A program made the position numbers and the translations under genes. 64,000 nucleotides of DNA from Talinum fruticosum (Eukaryota; Streptophyta; Magnoliopsida; Caryophyllales; Talinaceae), in the NCBI GenBank assembly GCA_021018815.1, contig JAITYX010000002.1, positions 10,509,001-10,573,000 of the forward strand, written 5' to 3'. Below, one piece after another: positions 12,612 to 26,409 of the stretch. How positions within the stretch are numbered: the first letter of the stretch is position 1; each line of letters opens with the position of its first letter. Below the pieces are notes generated by a model. That model saw nothing but the letters and a program-made list of their open reading frames with translations, was not told the DNA's origin and made no database searches.

Positions 12612-14238
12612 CCAAAATCAACTATGTATTATAAGACGCATTGCTCTTGACGCCATGCTACTTGAGATAGTTTTTTCAGTTCAAACTACATATGATTGTA
12701 CCATATATTAGTTACAATGTACAGTATAAAGTGCCACCAATTGAAGATGAACAATGCTTGCTTATTTTTCTGTTTTGATATGTCTTTTCTCTTTGACGAC
12801 CCTGTGATTTTGAGTGTCTGTGACATTTAATAAAATGAAAACTCTTTTTATACAGTCAGGATCGGATGGTCGTGCTAAAAACTGCTTATCACCATAACGA
12901 TTATTTATCTTACACTTCTAACTTTTATGTTAAATAATGAGTCTTATGTAGGACCATTTTAATTGAAATATATTGTAAGAAGAATATATTCAAGATAAAT
13001 CGTAATGATTATAAGGATAATAATTATTTTTTTAGTTATTTTTATTAAATTATCCTTTTAAGTTACCCATAAATTAAAAAAATATTCTAAAATGAGTCAT
13101 TAATTACTACAAAATCTCTAAAATATCATCCTTCAAGGGTTTGTCTCATCCGAATACTTTCGTAAGACATTCTTACTAAGAATTTGTGTCAATAGTCTCT
13201 AAAATAATTATTTTAAGATTTTTCTGGGCTTACTTGCAAAAGACATGTCTTACGGCAATTAGCGAGTTGGGTAGAGGATCAATTCGGCCCAATATACTTG
13301 GGCCCATTTATCGAAAGATTTCTCCCTCATAGAAGCCCAACTTCAAAAAAGCCCAAGTCCGATCAATCAATCATGAAGTTCGATTGTAACATATGCCAAT
13401 TTAAATCAATTTTTTAAAAAATTACATCCTCAGAGCAATATGTGACGAATAGAGAACGCCGTTCGATTTATTTTAATATATTTATATAGATTAATGGGTA
13501 TAAATCTAAAATTTATATATATACACTCTTCAAATTTCAAAGTATACGAGTCATACGTGACATATGTACAAGTGGATAGTAAAAAATTTACAGACATAAA
13601 TTCACATGAAAAAATAAATGAACTTAACTTTTTTGTGCAATTTATTATTACTACCAAGTAGAAATAAATCGCACCAAAAATCAACAGAAATTAAATAGCC
13701 ATATGGGCCTGCATATCACATATGTGTACATCTTTTCATGCATATTTATAAGAGTTTTCTGTCTCTTGTTATTTCATTAATGTTAGTTTCCTTTTCTTAC
13801 TTGTTTGAAAGCGTTCAGTTATATAGTAATGTACATGTTAATTCATATGTACAGTTAGAATCGAAGGTAACTACGGTGATTGTTGTAATTGTAGTACACT
13901 AACAAACTCTATATTTTTTGGATAGATATATCTATATATAACAAGAAATAACAACTCATATTTCTTTTGAACATATTTTAGAAAGATTTGGTGACCAATC
14001 TTATCTATAATTGCAAAAAGTTCATTTTATAGGTCCTATAAATGTTTTGCAAGAATGACTAGATGCATGTTCGTTTGTACTTTGTTCTTAAAACCTCAAA
14101 GGGAAAAATCCACTTATATGCAGAATTTTGCTACGATACATGAAAGAAAATACTAAAAGAGAGATAAAAATCAATTAATTGAATCAAGTTAATTTAATAA
14201 AAATCAATCCTGAGGATGTCTACTGTATTAAAAGAAAA
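12612..14238. other. Intergenic region between bHLH gene and LINE
   Basis: AT-rich DNA. I see no conserved protein, RNA gene or clear element. About 13430-13684 reads open on the minus strand, but its composition looks like chance. Confidence 0.6.
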
Positions 14239-14978
14239 ATATGAATACAGCATATATTATTACAATTAAGTTTTTCCAATGTCCAGTTTTGGGTAAAGAT
14301 TTGTGATCTCCCCATGAAAAAGAAAACTTTTGCTTTTGCGGAGCTTCTTGGTAATACGTTAGGTAACTTTGTGGGTGTGGACGAAGAGGATATCCTTGTA
14401 CCATCAAAATACCTTAAGCTCCGAGTTGAAATCAACTTAACTAAACCCTTGAGGCGTGGAATTCGAATTAACGTTAATGGGCAGCCTAAATGGGTGGAGG
14501 TTAAGTATGTTAAATTGCCGGATTACTGCTATATCTGTGGCCTTCGAGGTCATGTGTTTCGTGGTTGCGATCTTTTTGACGACAGAATGGCTGAAGAGGG
14601 GCGGACTTTCCCTATGGTCCTCACCTTGGGGGATTTCTATTGAAAAGGAAACGGCGTGGTGATGGGGATTGGGAGGAGGATAAGAGGAAACTGTTGAAGT
14701 TACGTAATGGGACTAATGGGGGCAGATTGGCTACTAAGCTATCTTTCGACCAAACCTTTGCTTCTGCTGGATCAAATAAAGGTAAAGGGAGAGAGGAATC
14801 AGCCCCTATGATGATAGACAACTCAAGTACTGAAGACTTGTCAGAGGCGACCAAAAGAAAGTTAAGTGAACTCAAGGGGCGAAAAGAGGGGGAACGTAAG
14901 GTGAGAATCATGGACGACAGTGAAGTATCTACAGGTGAAGTAGCGGTGGGTGGTGAACAGCCCCGTGAAGAAAAATGA
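14239..14978 (+). pseudogene. LINE ORF1: DUF4283 and zinc-knuckle protein, frameshifted
   Basis: This is a nucleic-acid-binding, gag-like protein. The DUF4283 core (QFWVKICDLP onward) starts without an upstream Met because the element is truncated. The zinc knuckle CYICGLRGHVFRGC is at about 14527-14568. The frame that carries the knuckle ends at the TGA at 14641, and the rest of the protein (a charged Lys/Arg-rich tail from about 14612) continues in another frame, so one base was gained or lost near 14610. The stop at 14976-14978 overlaps the ORF2 ATG. Confidence 0.75.
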
Positions 14979-17900
14979 GTATTTTATGCCTCAACTGCCG
15001 TGGTTTAGGCCAACAGGAGTCAGTTAGGGACCTTCGTAATCTGTTACGAAGGATAAGGCCAAGATTGGTCTTCCTGTCGGAGACCAAGTTAAGTGCTGCT
15101 GAAGTAAAAAATTGGTGCATGTGAAACTGAGTTTTAAGGAGATGGAGTTTACTGGTGAATTTGTTGACGCAAGAGGAAGGGCAGGGGGCTTAGCGTTGCT
15201 GTGGCTAAGGGACATTGATGTTCAACTTCTCTCTGTGTCCCTTCATCACATTGATGTTACTATTCGCTGGAATGAGGAGGATCCTGTATGGAGATTTACG
15301 GGTATTTATGGGTGGCGGGAGACTAGCAATAAACTTCTTATTTGTGAATTGATTTCTGATTTGGCAAATAAAGTTTCCTTCCTGTGGCTGATTGGAGGGG
15401 ATATTAACGAAGTCTTTTTCAACTATGAAAAGCGTGGTGGGCCTCCGGAGAGCCAAGTAATCCTTGACAATTTCAATGATGCCCTAGCTAGCAGTGGGCT
15501 GTCAGACTTGGGCTATTCTAGGAGAGAGTATACATGGTGGAACGGTAGAAAAGGTAGTGATTCGGTGGAGGAAAGATTGGATCGATTTTGTGCCAATATT
15601 GACTGGGTCATGATGTTCCCATCCATGTATGTAAACCACTTAGAAGAGGACCTTTCTGATCATGTCCCAATCCGTCTTCGATGTTGGTATAATGAGGAGA
15701 GAGGTCGAAGGAGAAGGAAGAGACAGAGGTTCGAGGTTATGTGGGCAGAGGATGAGCGTTGCGAGGCAATCATCCAGAATGCATGGGCTCAACCGCGTAG
15801 TGGCAATGCAGTATCGGTGTGGTTGAGCAAAGCTAGTACATGCATGAAGGCTCTATCACATTGGAACAGGTATGAATTCGGGAATGTACAGCGTACCATT
15901 GAGACGAAGACTGCAATGCTAAGGGAGATAGATGACCCGATACAACGTAAGGAGCTCATGAAAGAAATTCGTGATTGGCGTAGGAAGGAGGATATTTTGT
16001 GGTGGCAAAGGGCTCGGGTAAATTATCTCAAATATGGAGACCAAAACTCACGGTGGTTCCATATTAAAGCTAATGGGAGGAAGGCCACTAATGCAATTAA
16101 GGGGTTGGAGAAACAAGACGGGTCCATGGCAACTTCACGTGAAGAGATTGAGGCTACTATTGTTGATTTTTTGGGCAACTCTTTACATCCCTAACTCTAC
16201 TGCTGTTGATGAGGTCATCTCCATTATCCCTCCTTTGGTTACTAATAATATGAATGAGCTCCTAACTAAGCCGTACACTAATGCTGAAGTAGTGGAAGCT
16301 CTAAAGCAAATGCATCCAAGGAAGGCGTCGGGTCTAGATGGGCTTAACCCTTTCTTCTTCCAAAAGTATTGGGCAACTGTTGGGGAGGATGTGACTAAAG
16401 TGGTGCTTGCAATTCTTGAAGGTGATCCTATCCTTGAAGGTCTTAATCACACCCATGTGATTTTAATCCCAAAGAAAAATAAGCAGTCTCATATTCGGAA
16501 TTTTCGGCCAATTAGTTTCCGTAATGTGATTTACAAGTTGTTGATTAAGGTTATCACAAATAGGTTGAAGGAGGTGTTGCCTTCTATTATTTCTCCAAAT
16601 CAGAGTGCTTTAACCCCGAGACAAATCATTTCAAATAATGCACTTATTGCTTTTGAGGTGTTTCATTCCATGAATGGTCGAGCAAGGACGTGAGGAACCA
16701 TGGCCATCAAACTAGATATGGAGAAAGCATGCGACAGGGTTGAGTGGGATTTCTTACATAAAGTGATTATAAAATTGGCTTTGATGTGAATTGGGTAGAT
16801 GTAGTGATGCATTGCGTTCGGACTACTTCTTTCTCTTTTATTATTAATGGAGAACCAAGAGGCCATGTTGTACCTACCAAAGGACTTCCACAAGGTGACC
16901 CGATCTCTCCCTATCTTTTCCTGTTACGTGTCGAGGGCTTATCCCATCTCATTTCTAAACCGAGTGATTGACGGGCGGTTATTTAGTCATCGTGTCCGTA
17001 AGAATGCGCATATCATCTCTCATCTCTTGTTTGCGAGATGACACTATTATTTTCTATAGTGCTTGAAGTTAATCAAGTTGTAATTGTTAAGAGCCGACTG
17101 GATAAGCACAAAAGAGCCTTGGGACAAAAGGTTAACTACTCCAAAACTAATGTATCCTTTAGCAAATTTGTTCCACGAGACCAAGAGAGACAACGTGACT
17201 CTAACGCCTGGATATAAGGGAGGTTACTGTCTCATGATAAATACTTAGGTCTTCGACTAAGATTGGGCACTCTAAGAAAAGATCGTTTTTTCCTATTTAG
17301 GATTGGTTAGCGAAGCGTATTTCGCAGATGGATAGGTAATCATCTCTAGTGGGTAGGGAGGGAAGTGTTGGTAAAAGCGGTAGCGCAAGCAATCCCCACC
17401 TATTCTATGAGTATCTTTAAATTTCCCAAGGACCTTTGTGATAATATGCAATCTCTCATTAATCGGTTCTAGCGAGGGCACAAATCGGTAGAGGAGCGTA
17501 AAATTCATCTTCTTAGTAGTGACTAGTTGTGTCGCCCAAAGGAGGATGGTGGGCTCGAGTTTCGGAATCTAAATGACTTCAATTTGGCATTGCTTGCTAG
17601 ACAACTGTGGAGGCTGTCTCATAACGAGGACTCGTTAGTTTGGAGGCTTCTCAAATCCAAATATTTCCCGAACTGCGGTTTGTCGAGAGCGACTCTTGGT
17701 AATCGACGGGTTTCACTTGGAGGAGCTTGTGGGGCGTTTGTAGGGTGATCGATCAAGGTAGTTTCGGCGTGTAGGAGATGGCATGTCCCTTAATGTGTGG
17801 GAAATGGATCCTTAGACCTTATTCATTAAGGTAATTACTCCTTTTGATCCAAATTGTGCTTTACTTAGAGTGGGTGATTTTATTGATTGGGAAAAGAGGG

Positions 17901-19050
17901 AATGGAATGTTAGTATGGTGAATGCCATTTTTTACCCATTGATGCTTTATTAAAGCTATCCTGTTGAGTATCAATCTTCCTCCGGATCAATTAGTTTGGT
18001 ATGGCTCGAGTAGTGGTGAGTTATTGGCTAAACTTGCTTATCGGTTTATTGTGGAGTCTAAATGTGAAGGAAGAGCGAGAGGTTAGTTTGGAGGTTACGA
18101 GGAGAGGGTGAAAGAGTATTTGGGGTATGAAGTTGCCACCGAGAATCAAAGTTTTTGCGTGGAGATGCTTGTGTGGGAACACTACCTACTGCTCATCGAC
18201 TGGGGTCACGAGTACCTTCTATCTCGCCTAGGTGTATCGTTGTATGGCTGGGTGGAAGAACGTGATGTCCATGCATTATTTCGCTGTCTTTTTACTAATT
18301 CGATCTAGTTATCTAGTAAGTTCAATCAATAACATTCTCACCTTGATTGGCCTCATATATGGGATGTGTTCTTCCGGTTGAAAGATTTAATGGGTGAAGA
18401 TGATTAGGAAGAGTTTGTGGCCGTGACTTGGGGAATTTGGGAGGCCGGAACAAATGTTTATTTGGCGATGAGCGTGTAAATCTCAGGCTGGTAGCGGACA
18501 GAGCTATCCAAATGACGGAAGGTATAGGGAGTTGATGACCAATACTACAATACCGATGGGCGAGTGGACCAAGAGTGTGGGAACCGCCGAGTGCTTGGTG
18601 TCATGAAACTTAATTTTGATGCAGCTAAGTTGGGTGATTGGGGTTATGGTTGGGGGTGGTTGTTCATGACAATGAGGGCTCGGTTTTGATGGCGACTTGT
18701 TCAGCAAGGTCCCGGTTTTCTTGGTCCCTAGGTCGAGGAAGCCGGAGCTTGCTGTTTTGCTATGCAAGAAGCGGTAAAGATGGGATTCACGAGCATGGTA
18801 ATCGAAGGTGATTGTCTCTCCGTAATTTATAAGCTTCAAAAGAAGGTTTCGTTCATTGTCAAGTATGGGGCTGATAATTGATGACATTATTCTCATTTGC
18901 AATTCCTTAGATTTTTCACCTTTTTCTTTTGTTAAGAGGGAGAGGAATCGGGTGGCTCACTGTTTAGCCCATTTCCAACCCTTTGTTTCGGAGACCGGAG
19001 TTTGGCCGGGGATGGACCAGATTGTGTGCTTGATTTGGCTACTTTGGACT
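14975..19050 (+). pseudogene. LINE ORF2: endonuclease, reverse transcriptase and RNase H, multiply broken
   Basis: ORF2 starts at the ATG at 14975 and reads into an APE-type endonuclease. It meets an in-frame TGA near 15122 and continues one frame over to 16194, where the SDHVPI motif of the endonuclease is seen near 15655. Reverse transcriptase blocks follow: IPKKNKQSHIRNFRPIS near 16469, a KLDMEKACDRVEW block near 16710 and GLPQGDPISPYLF near 16882. The catalytic FADD box near 17032 is split by extra bases that create a stop. The zf-RVT region (GGLEFRNLNDFNLALLARQL, about 17550) and the RNase H domain (NFDAAK near 18613, VKRERNRVAHCLAHF near 18933) are recognisable but scattered over all three frames. 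Confidence 0.8.
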
Positions 19051-21104
19051 TTGTATCGTTTTCGGTTATTTATTAATAAAATTAGCCTTTCTATCAAAAA
19101 AAAAAAAAAGAAATAAAGTTTTGTGTGTTTGTTTTTTGGTAAAGTGGATCAAAATGTTTACAATACCAACAAAGTGATAATGATACCATTTCAGATAGGA
19201 AATTTTTTGGTAGCACACTTGTTGAGAGAGCTTTTATCTTACATGTTTAGGTTCCAAATTAATAATTTTTTTATAAATATTCACTTTAAAAATTTAAGAA
19301 CTTCTACAAATATCCTAAAATTCTAATTTTTCTCTCCGCTAAAAGATACCCGGACTCGGACACACTTATCCAAAATAAAGGTCATCGTCGACTGATTTAC
19401 ACATGTCTGTATTCTTTTACAAACAATGTCCCAGAGAAGTTCATGGAGATTGAACAACCTTACTTTTGAAGATAAACCTTTAGAACATATTCCATAAAAC
19501 CCGTACTAGAAAAACCAAATTCCAGCCTAATAAATTAAGACCTGTCAAAATCACAATTAGCTAGACTCAAAAATGACACTTTTTTTCTTCTTCTTCTTCT
19601 TTTTACGTATTCTCTCTCTCAATCAACTCCATGGACGTACTAGGACCACTACCAGGAGAGAGCGTGTGAAGATGAAAGCAAGTGACCGTAATAATCAAAC
19701 ATGGTTTCATTTTCATTTTGATATCAATGTCTAAATTCTTAAACATGATATTAGAGCCTTTATAAACGAGTAAGTCTCGGGTTCGAATCTCGAGTAGACC
19801 CACATTAATTATTGTATATAAGGTAAAGAAAAACTGAAAACGGGTCTATTCTAACCGGGCCTAATATTGTACTATAACAATTAAATAGGATTGGAGTAAG
19901 CTGAAGACGGGGACATAGAGATCAAATAAGATCGGACGAAAATCTAATCGGCATATATTAAGGTCCATAAAAAACTTGTTGACTGTCTGAGCATTTCTCC
20001 CGAACAAGTCGAAGTGGGAGGGTCAATTCACACTCACTGATCACTAAAATCCATGCCCACGCACGAAGCGCCCAAAAAAGATGGGCATTTTAGTTGAAAG
20101 TTCACAATCACATGCATCCACATCAAAAGGAACAAATTGTAAGGTGAATTTTTCAGACCTGGGTTTTGGTTTTGCAGTGAATTTTTACAAGATTTTGGAT
20201 TATGGTGGGCCTTCGTCAATCAGACTGCTGTAAATTTTTCAACTTTCAAACTTTTGTTCAAACAATCTTCGTCCCTTGAGATTCATAGTAAGATTTTGTC
20301 TCTTCGATATCAAATAATTAACATAAAGTCAATTAAAAAAGAAAAAAATATTTGGCCTAATTGTTTTGTTATCTAATCTTTTTAGCTATTTTAGACGCAA
20401 AAAAACTTATTTATATTTTATTTTTCGATAGAAAATTGTCAACATCCTAACAATTAATTAAAAAAAAATAGAGTGTACTCATGTATAAATATATAAGTAG
20501 GTTTATCCATGTATAGCATTTTAATAACAATTTAGTCTGATCCATAAAATTTTTGATCATACATCAACTAGGATTAAGTTATTGGGTAGGATAATTATGT
20601 ATAGTCGTAGTCGGCATTGTATTTAATTTAATTATTATTGATATATAATATTATATATGAGTGGTGAAGGAGGAAATTAAATGTAGTAGTAGGAGTGATG
20701 GGAATTAATGGAGTGCATGGATGCAATAATGGGAGAAAAGAAAGGGAAGGGGAAGTCAAATCTTTGTGACAGAATATAAAGTTGGTGGTAACATAACATG
20801 GCTAGCTTAATTATAAGGAGGACTGAACCCAACGTTTTTGAGGTCACACACAATTGTAAAGTGCTAAAGTCCCACCCCCTCCCATACCCCCCAAAACCCA
20901 ATTATTGACATGCCCTAACACTACACATAATAAATTATCAAAGTAATATGTTAGGGTTGGGACCAATATATCATTGTGAATGCTCATTACATGCATGCCC
21001 TCTTATTTCCCCAACTCTTGTTTTATCTCCCTCCCATCAAATTTTATTTTTTAAAATATATATATGTACCATATATAAGGGTGGATGTAAATAAAAGTTG
21101 AATT

Positions 21105-21140
<36 letters not shown>

Positions 21141-22869
21141 AATAATCTTTAAATACTTACCATTTTAATGTAACTAATTAAAAATTTAAGATGATAATGG
21201 TAAATAATTTAGAAAAAGTATAATTGTATCAACAAAATACATACATCAATATATTTTGATTGGTTGATTTTTTGTAATTTTTAAAACCAATTCCATATGA
21301 TTACGCCACATCACATAAGTGTCAATTTTGGTGCCAATTTTATAAGTATATTTAGAATAATTGTTATTTTCCGAATCTTAATATGCTTATCGGGTGTTCT
21401 TCATATAACTTAGGATTTTTTCTCTTTAGAATTATCCATTTCGGTAATTTTTTTATATATAATTAGAGAACCTGTTTTTCGGTTTCCTGATGTGTTAATT
21501 TGGCTTAGTGGCTTTCGTCCAAAAAATAAATAAATAAATTTCCGCAGTGGAGATGTAAATGTTGACTCGTATACATACTGAGTTTTAAGCTCTATCAATT
21601 TTTATAAGAAACTTTTAATTTAGAAGGATAATATATAACTTGGTTTTCTTATATACCTAATTTCAATATTTTTCTATCCAAAAAACTTTACAATTTCGAA
21701 TTATACTGATTTCAATAAATTATTTTATAAATACCTAATTTCAATATTTTTCTATTAAATTTATAAGTTTTTGCTAAACTTTTAATACGTTTTGAAAATG
21801 ATGACGAATGATGTAATATAAACAATAATAGATATGATTACTGTTTAGTATTAGTACACATATATAGGGTTATTATGGTTTGATAAGAGCAGTGTTCCAA
21901 ATAATATCTTTATTAGGGCGTTCATATGATTATAACTTTTCACATTGACATTACTTGTTTTAATTTGTTTTTCTTTTCAATTATTCCTTAGATTAGATGT
22001 TTTGTGTTCTAGACGTACACTAAATTTTGGCTTAGCTTAGATAGCTTTATGTATGATTTTAACTCTTCATACTAAAGTAACTTCTCATATGACATTAGTG
22101 ACGATTTTAAATATAATTATCACGCATCCATCAAATATAAATTCCCATAAAATTAAATTAACTTTTTTCTTCCAAATGAATAGTTTAAATGTCAGGACGC
22201 CTCAGGACCAATCAAATTATGAATATTACTTAACTATATATGAATGTTCTTACAATCTACTTTGGATGAAATTTAGATCGGAGTGTCTGTAGTGGGTGAA
22301 AAAATAAAACCTAGAAGACGATATCACTAAGAAAAAAAAAAAAAGAGGGGCCAGGAAAAGCACATCATAATGGTACAGAAAATAGGATGGGACATGGGAA
22401 ATGAAGGGAGAAGAATTATTAAGGCAAGGGTGGGGAAGCCAATCCCTCTCAATAGGAAATTAAAGAAGAAAAGGAAAGCTAAAAATAAAACACCAAAGAG
22501 GCTAACAACATGGAGGGGTCATGCTCTTGTCCACATTTCAATTGTCCATTATTCACCTCCCCTCCCCCTAAAATTATCATATTATCATACTATATTCTTT
22601 ATAAATAATAATTTTTATAAAAATGGGCAGTCAAGATTTTTAGGCAGCTAGAGAGGGGTATGGCCAAAATATTGATGTGTGACAACTATGACTAATATAA
22701 TACGTAGTCTCATGAGTGATGTTTGGTGGGGTAGAGAGAGAGAGAGAGAGAGAAGCACAATAACAGAAGCAAAGAGTCAAAAGGTACAGAGAAGAGGAGG
22801 GAAGAGTAATAGTTTTGCTTGTGGTTTGGGTATGAGATTGGGATAGCGTCCGAGTTTCTCCCTTGCATG

Positions 22870-23045
22870 AAGCATGGAAATACGTTACCTGGGTATACAT
22901 GGGATTTTGTGCCCCTCTCATTTATTATTCGGATGAATGTCATCCATCGGAGTAGGTATTCAGGCAGAAAAATATGCACTGCATGGCCCATCTCTTGTGT
23001 ACAAGGAATATCATGTAACGTATTATACCATCTTTTAGCCTCAAT
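22870..23045. other. Imperfect foldback, possible hairpin transcript
   Basis: AATACGTTAC at about 22879 is matched by GTAACGTATT at about 23016. The flanking arms also pair imperfectly once G-U pairs are allowed. A short perfect hairpin (GGATGA, loop ATG, TCATCC, 22931-22945) lies near the centre. No known microRNA sequence is present, so this is only a structural candidate. Confidence 0.25.
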
Positions 23046-23293
23046 AGTATACAACTATACTTACTTTTTTCCTTTGTTTTTTTCCTTTATTGTTCTTCCT
23101 CTCACATATATTCTTTTTTTTTTTTATACTTTAAAGTATTTTTTAAGTTTTTTTAAAAAATAAATCTATGCGTGAAATATAGTACTGCAACTTTAGTTTG
23201 AATCTTGTATAAAATGCAACTTCAGAGTGATAATATATCACAATTTGATTTTCCTATATACAATGGCTTAGAAAAGTCTCTTATGATATATAT

Positions 23294-23402
23294 ATTCCGT
23301 TTGTTTTATAATACATATCACTCTAATTCATTTTTATCGTTTTACAATTCTTATTTTTTAAAATTTTTAATGACATATTAATTACTGATTTACTGAAAAA
23401 TA
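23294..23402 (-). mobile_element. Stowaway-like MITE remnant, copy 3 (inverted)
   Basis: The reverse complement matches copies 1 (3713) and 2 (26565), sharing TTAGTAATTAATA-like and TTGTAAAACGA-like blocks in the same order. The left end, TTCCGTTTGTTTTATAATAC, is the terminus. Confidence 0.5.
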
Positions 23403-25027
23403 ACAAAGATTATTGAAAATTTTGTACATAATGTGACGGTAATATTATTGTAAATCTAAAGTTACTTTCATTAGAGACACATCTGATGACCTTAGACCTT
23501 TGGTACTAATCTTAACCCATTTCTTGCTAGAGAATAACAAAATGAACATTTATATATTAAATTAGATGCCAAATAGACAACACAATAAAAATCTTCGTAC
23601 AGCTCATAGAACACCAAAGAAGGACCTAAAAGCACGACTACAATCTAGCTTATAATAGCTACTATAATAAACTAAAGTCTTCGACTAAAATACCTAACAA
23701 AGGCACCATTAACTTTTTACTATTTGTAACAAAGTTGATTCGAACCCCTCATCATTATCCTAGCTTATATAACAAGGTAGAACGTAACACCTGAGTGACA
23801 TGATTTCATAACTTTTTGGTACTTTTTTCTTTCCATGATCGCGAGCTAAAAGCACCAATAAACCTGTGCATTTATAGCATGAGAACAAAAGTACTTCACA
23901 CAAGTACTAATTGCTAATTAGCTTTCTATACTAACGAAGTATTGATTTAGCTGTTAAAATTGTGGTACGAGTATGTTTGGTTCCCTCATTTCCATTATAT
24001 TAGTATTGTCGCTTTATGTCTCATCCGAATAAAAAAATTTTAAAAATTAGTTTATGTAGTTTTTGTTCTTTCTTCTTCTTTTCTTTTTTTCCCACATGAG
24101 TGTGAGCCAGGAGGGATCGATCAACGTGAACTTGGAAAGTAAGGATAATAGAAGAAGGTGGTGGAGAAAGTCCATCAACAAAAGGAGTAAAAGATCCAGA
24201 AGGGAGATTGTGTATAGGGAAAGGCGGGAGGTAGAGGGGCCAGAGATGATGGAGGGGGCTAGAAATTTTTGCTTTTGTTTTATCAAACTTTGTTAAATTT
24301 AGTTAAAGAGATAATAAATTTACTATAATTTTTTTACAAACATAATACAACAATAACAATAATTTTTAGTGTTAATCCCCTTTTTACGGGTTATGGTGAT
24401 ATTCATATGTAGGCAGTTTTACTCTTATAAATATTTCTGTTAATAGAGAGACCAATTTTAAAAGACTCACATTAAAAAATAATAAATATAATAAAATTAT
24501 ATATATATGTATAAAATTAGTGTCCATAATAATTAAATTAAACCTATAAACAAACACTTCAACCTATTACTCTTACAACTCTTTTTAATTTATTGTAGTT
24601 TTTCATCTTGAAGTAGTAACCATAAAAGTACATGTATGGATCGATTTTCACATTTATAGAACGGAATACGTTTGAGGAGTAAAATTTAGGAGCAAAATAA
24701 TGGAAGGGACTTTTTGGGCCATGACACATGATATATGTGTGAAAAGTGAAAACTCATTATTTGATTTCATTCAATGTTCATTGTATGGGGGTTCGTACAG
24801 TGTACATATTCATAGCAAGTAAAATCAATATTCATAGCCAATATAGCTTACTATTTGTTGGAAGCTGTATAAACAACCAAATAGTGGCACTAGGTTTGTT
24901 CATGTAAAACTCAATTTGATATAAATATACGAAATATAAAATCCCTGTTGTAGTTAATGGTGAGAATATATAAGTTTCTAAGAAGTTGTAATAGGTTATA
25001 AATTAGTTGTTTAGTTAGTTATTAAAA

Positions 25028-25530
25028 GTAGGGGTGTATCCGAGTCGAACCAGACTTGCGAGTCGGCTCGTATAAAGGATTGCCAAGCCGAGCTTTCGGC
25101 AAATTTGGATAGTTATCCGAGCCAAGCTCGAGCTTGCAATTTGGAGCTCGTAATAAGCTCGTCGAATCTACACGAGTCAAATATAAATGAGTCGAACGAA
25201 CGAACGAGTTGACGAGCCGAGCAACCGAGCCTCAATTATGTGTGTGTATTGTGATTGTTGAGAAAAAATGTGTCTCAACTAAGTTCAAGTTTATGTTTTT
25301 ATAATAAGTATATAAAGTGTTACTTTAAAACTAAAAACAAGAGTTTATAAGAAGTATAGTGACTAACGAGCCAAGGACGAGCCGAGCTCGTGCTGAAGTT
25401 TTTGATGAGTCGAGCTTAGGCTCGAGCTTTCGATGAGTTGAGCTCGAGCTTGTTTTTTCCGAGCTTGGCGAGTCAAGAACCGAGCTTGAGCTAAAACGGT
25501 ATTTACGAGCCGAGCTCCGAGTTTGATAGG
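25028..25530. mobile_element. GAGCTCGAGC-rich repeat, hAT-like MITE candidate
   Basis: The segment starts TAGGGGTGT, a common hAT MITE end, and both flanks are packed with GAGCCGAGCTCG and GAGCTCGAGCTT motifs that pair with each other, while the centre is AT-rich. This pattern is a familiar non-autonomous plant repeat. The right terminus is degenerate and no target duplication was found, so the class is inferred. Confidence 0.45.
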
Positions 25531-26409
25531 TTTCCTAATGAAAGGTTATAAGGAGTTGTAAAAACCGTAAAATTGTAAGCTTAAAACTAAATATAACTCA
25601 GACCAACATCTTTAATCCATTATTTCTATCTATATATTGAAGAAGAAGAAGAAAAATAAAAGGAAAGTAGAGGAAAAGCAAAATTTCCGACTTTTCTTTC
25701 TGAAATCTTGAGTTGATTGCCTTTGTTTTTCTCCCTTCTTTTTATATATGGAGTTATGATCTAACTGGAAAGTCCCTCATGAACTGCATCCACTATGATT
25801 ACAAAGGCACTAAACTTTCTCTAGTGATGGGGAAATCATATTTTTCTTGCTCTGTATATAATTATTGTGTTCTTTGTATACTCAACAACTTTAAACCAAC
25901 ACACATGGGAAGGATCTGTATAGCAAACTCAACCATATCAAAAATTATCTTATAATACAAACCATATATTATAATGTGATAATGCATGGTAAGCTCTTTT
26001 TTTTTTTTTTTTAATGTTCCTTTTACCATATCTTCCTTTTTTTATGGAATATTTTTTCATTGCTGTATAATAAACCTTTCTTCTCACTCACTCCTATAAG
26101 TTATATATATGTTGTATCAAATTCTTAAAATCTCTAGATTTTGTTCCCCATACTACATACACATATATACAAGTAAATATGTTTAATTTTTATTATGTTA
26201 GACTAAATTTGAAAAAAAAATTATAAATGCCAGGAAATCTTTACAATTTTTCTTTAATTAATATATATTACATTTTTTTACTGCAAAATATATATTACAT
26301 TTGAATTCATTTTTCTTTTTTCTTTTTTTGCAATTGAAGATACATCATTTGCCAAAAAAAAAAAAGTGGAATATATCTCTCAATGGAAAAAAAAATCATA
26401 CATTGTTAG

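Larger units (their letters stand above)
14239..19112 (+). mobile_element. 5'-truncated, decayed L1-type LINE (non-LTR retrotransposon)
   Basis: A single + strand element runs from inside an ORF1 DUF4283 domain to a poly(A) tail at about 19097-19110. In order it holds the gag-like DUF4283 with a CX2CX4HX4C zinc knuckle, an APE endonuclease, reverse transcriptase, zf-RVT and a plant-type RNase H domain. The reading frame is broken many times, so the element is inactive. ORF1 and ORF2 overlap as ATGA at 14975-14978. Loss of the 5' end fits abortive target-primed reverse transcription. I could not find a convincing target-site duplication: the sequence after the poly(A) (GAAATAAAG) has only a weak A-rich match near 14229. 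Confidence 0.85.

Noticed and set aside
19744..19800. A GATATTAGAGCC primer-binding-like site followed by a GGTTCGAATCTC B-box-like motif
   Set aside because: No LTR pair, A-box or target duplication could be placed around it, so neither an LTR element nor a SINE is supported.
24100..24125. AGCCAGGAGGGATCGATC resembles miR390
   Set aside because: Several mismatches and no pairing arm were found.
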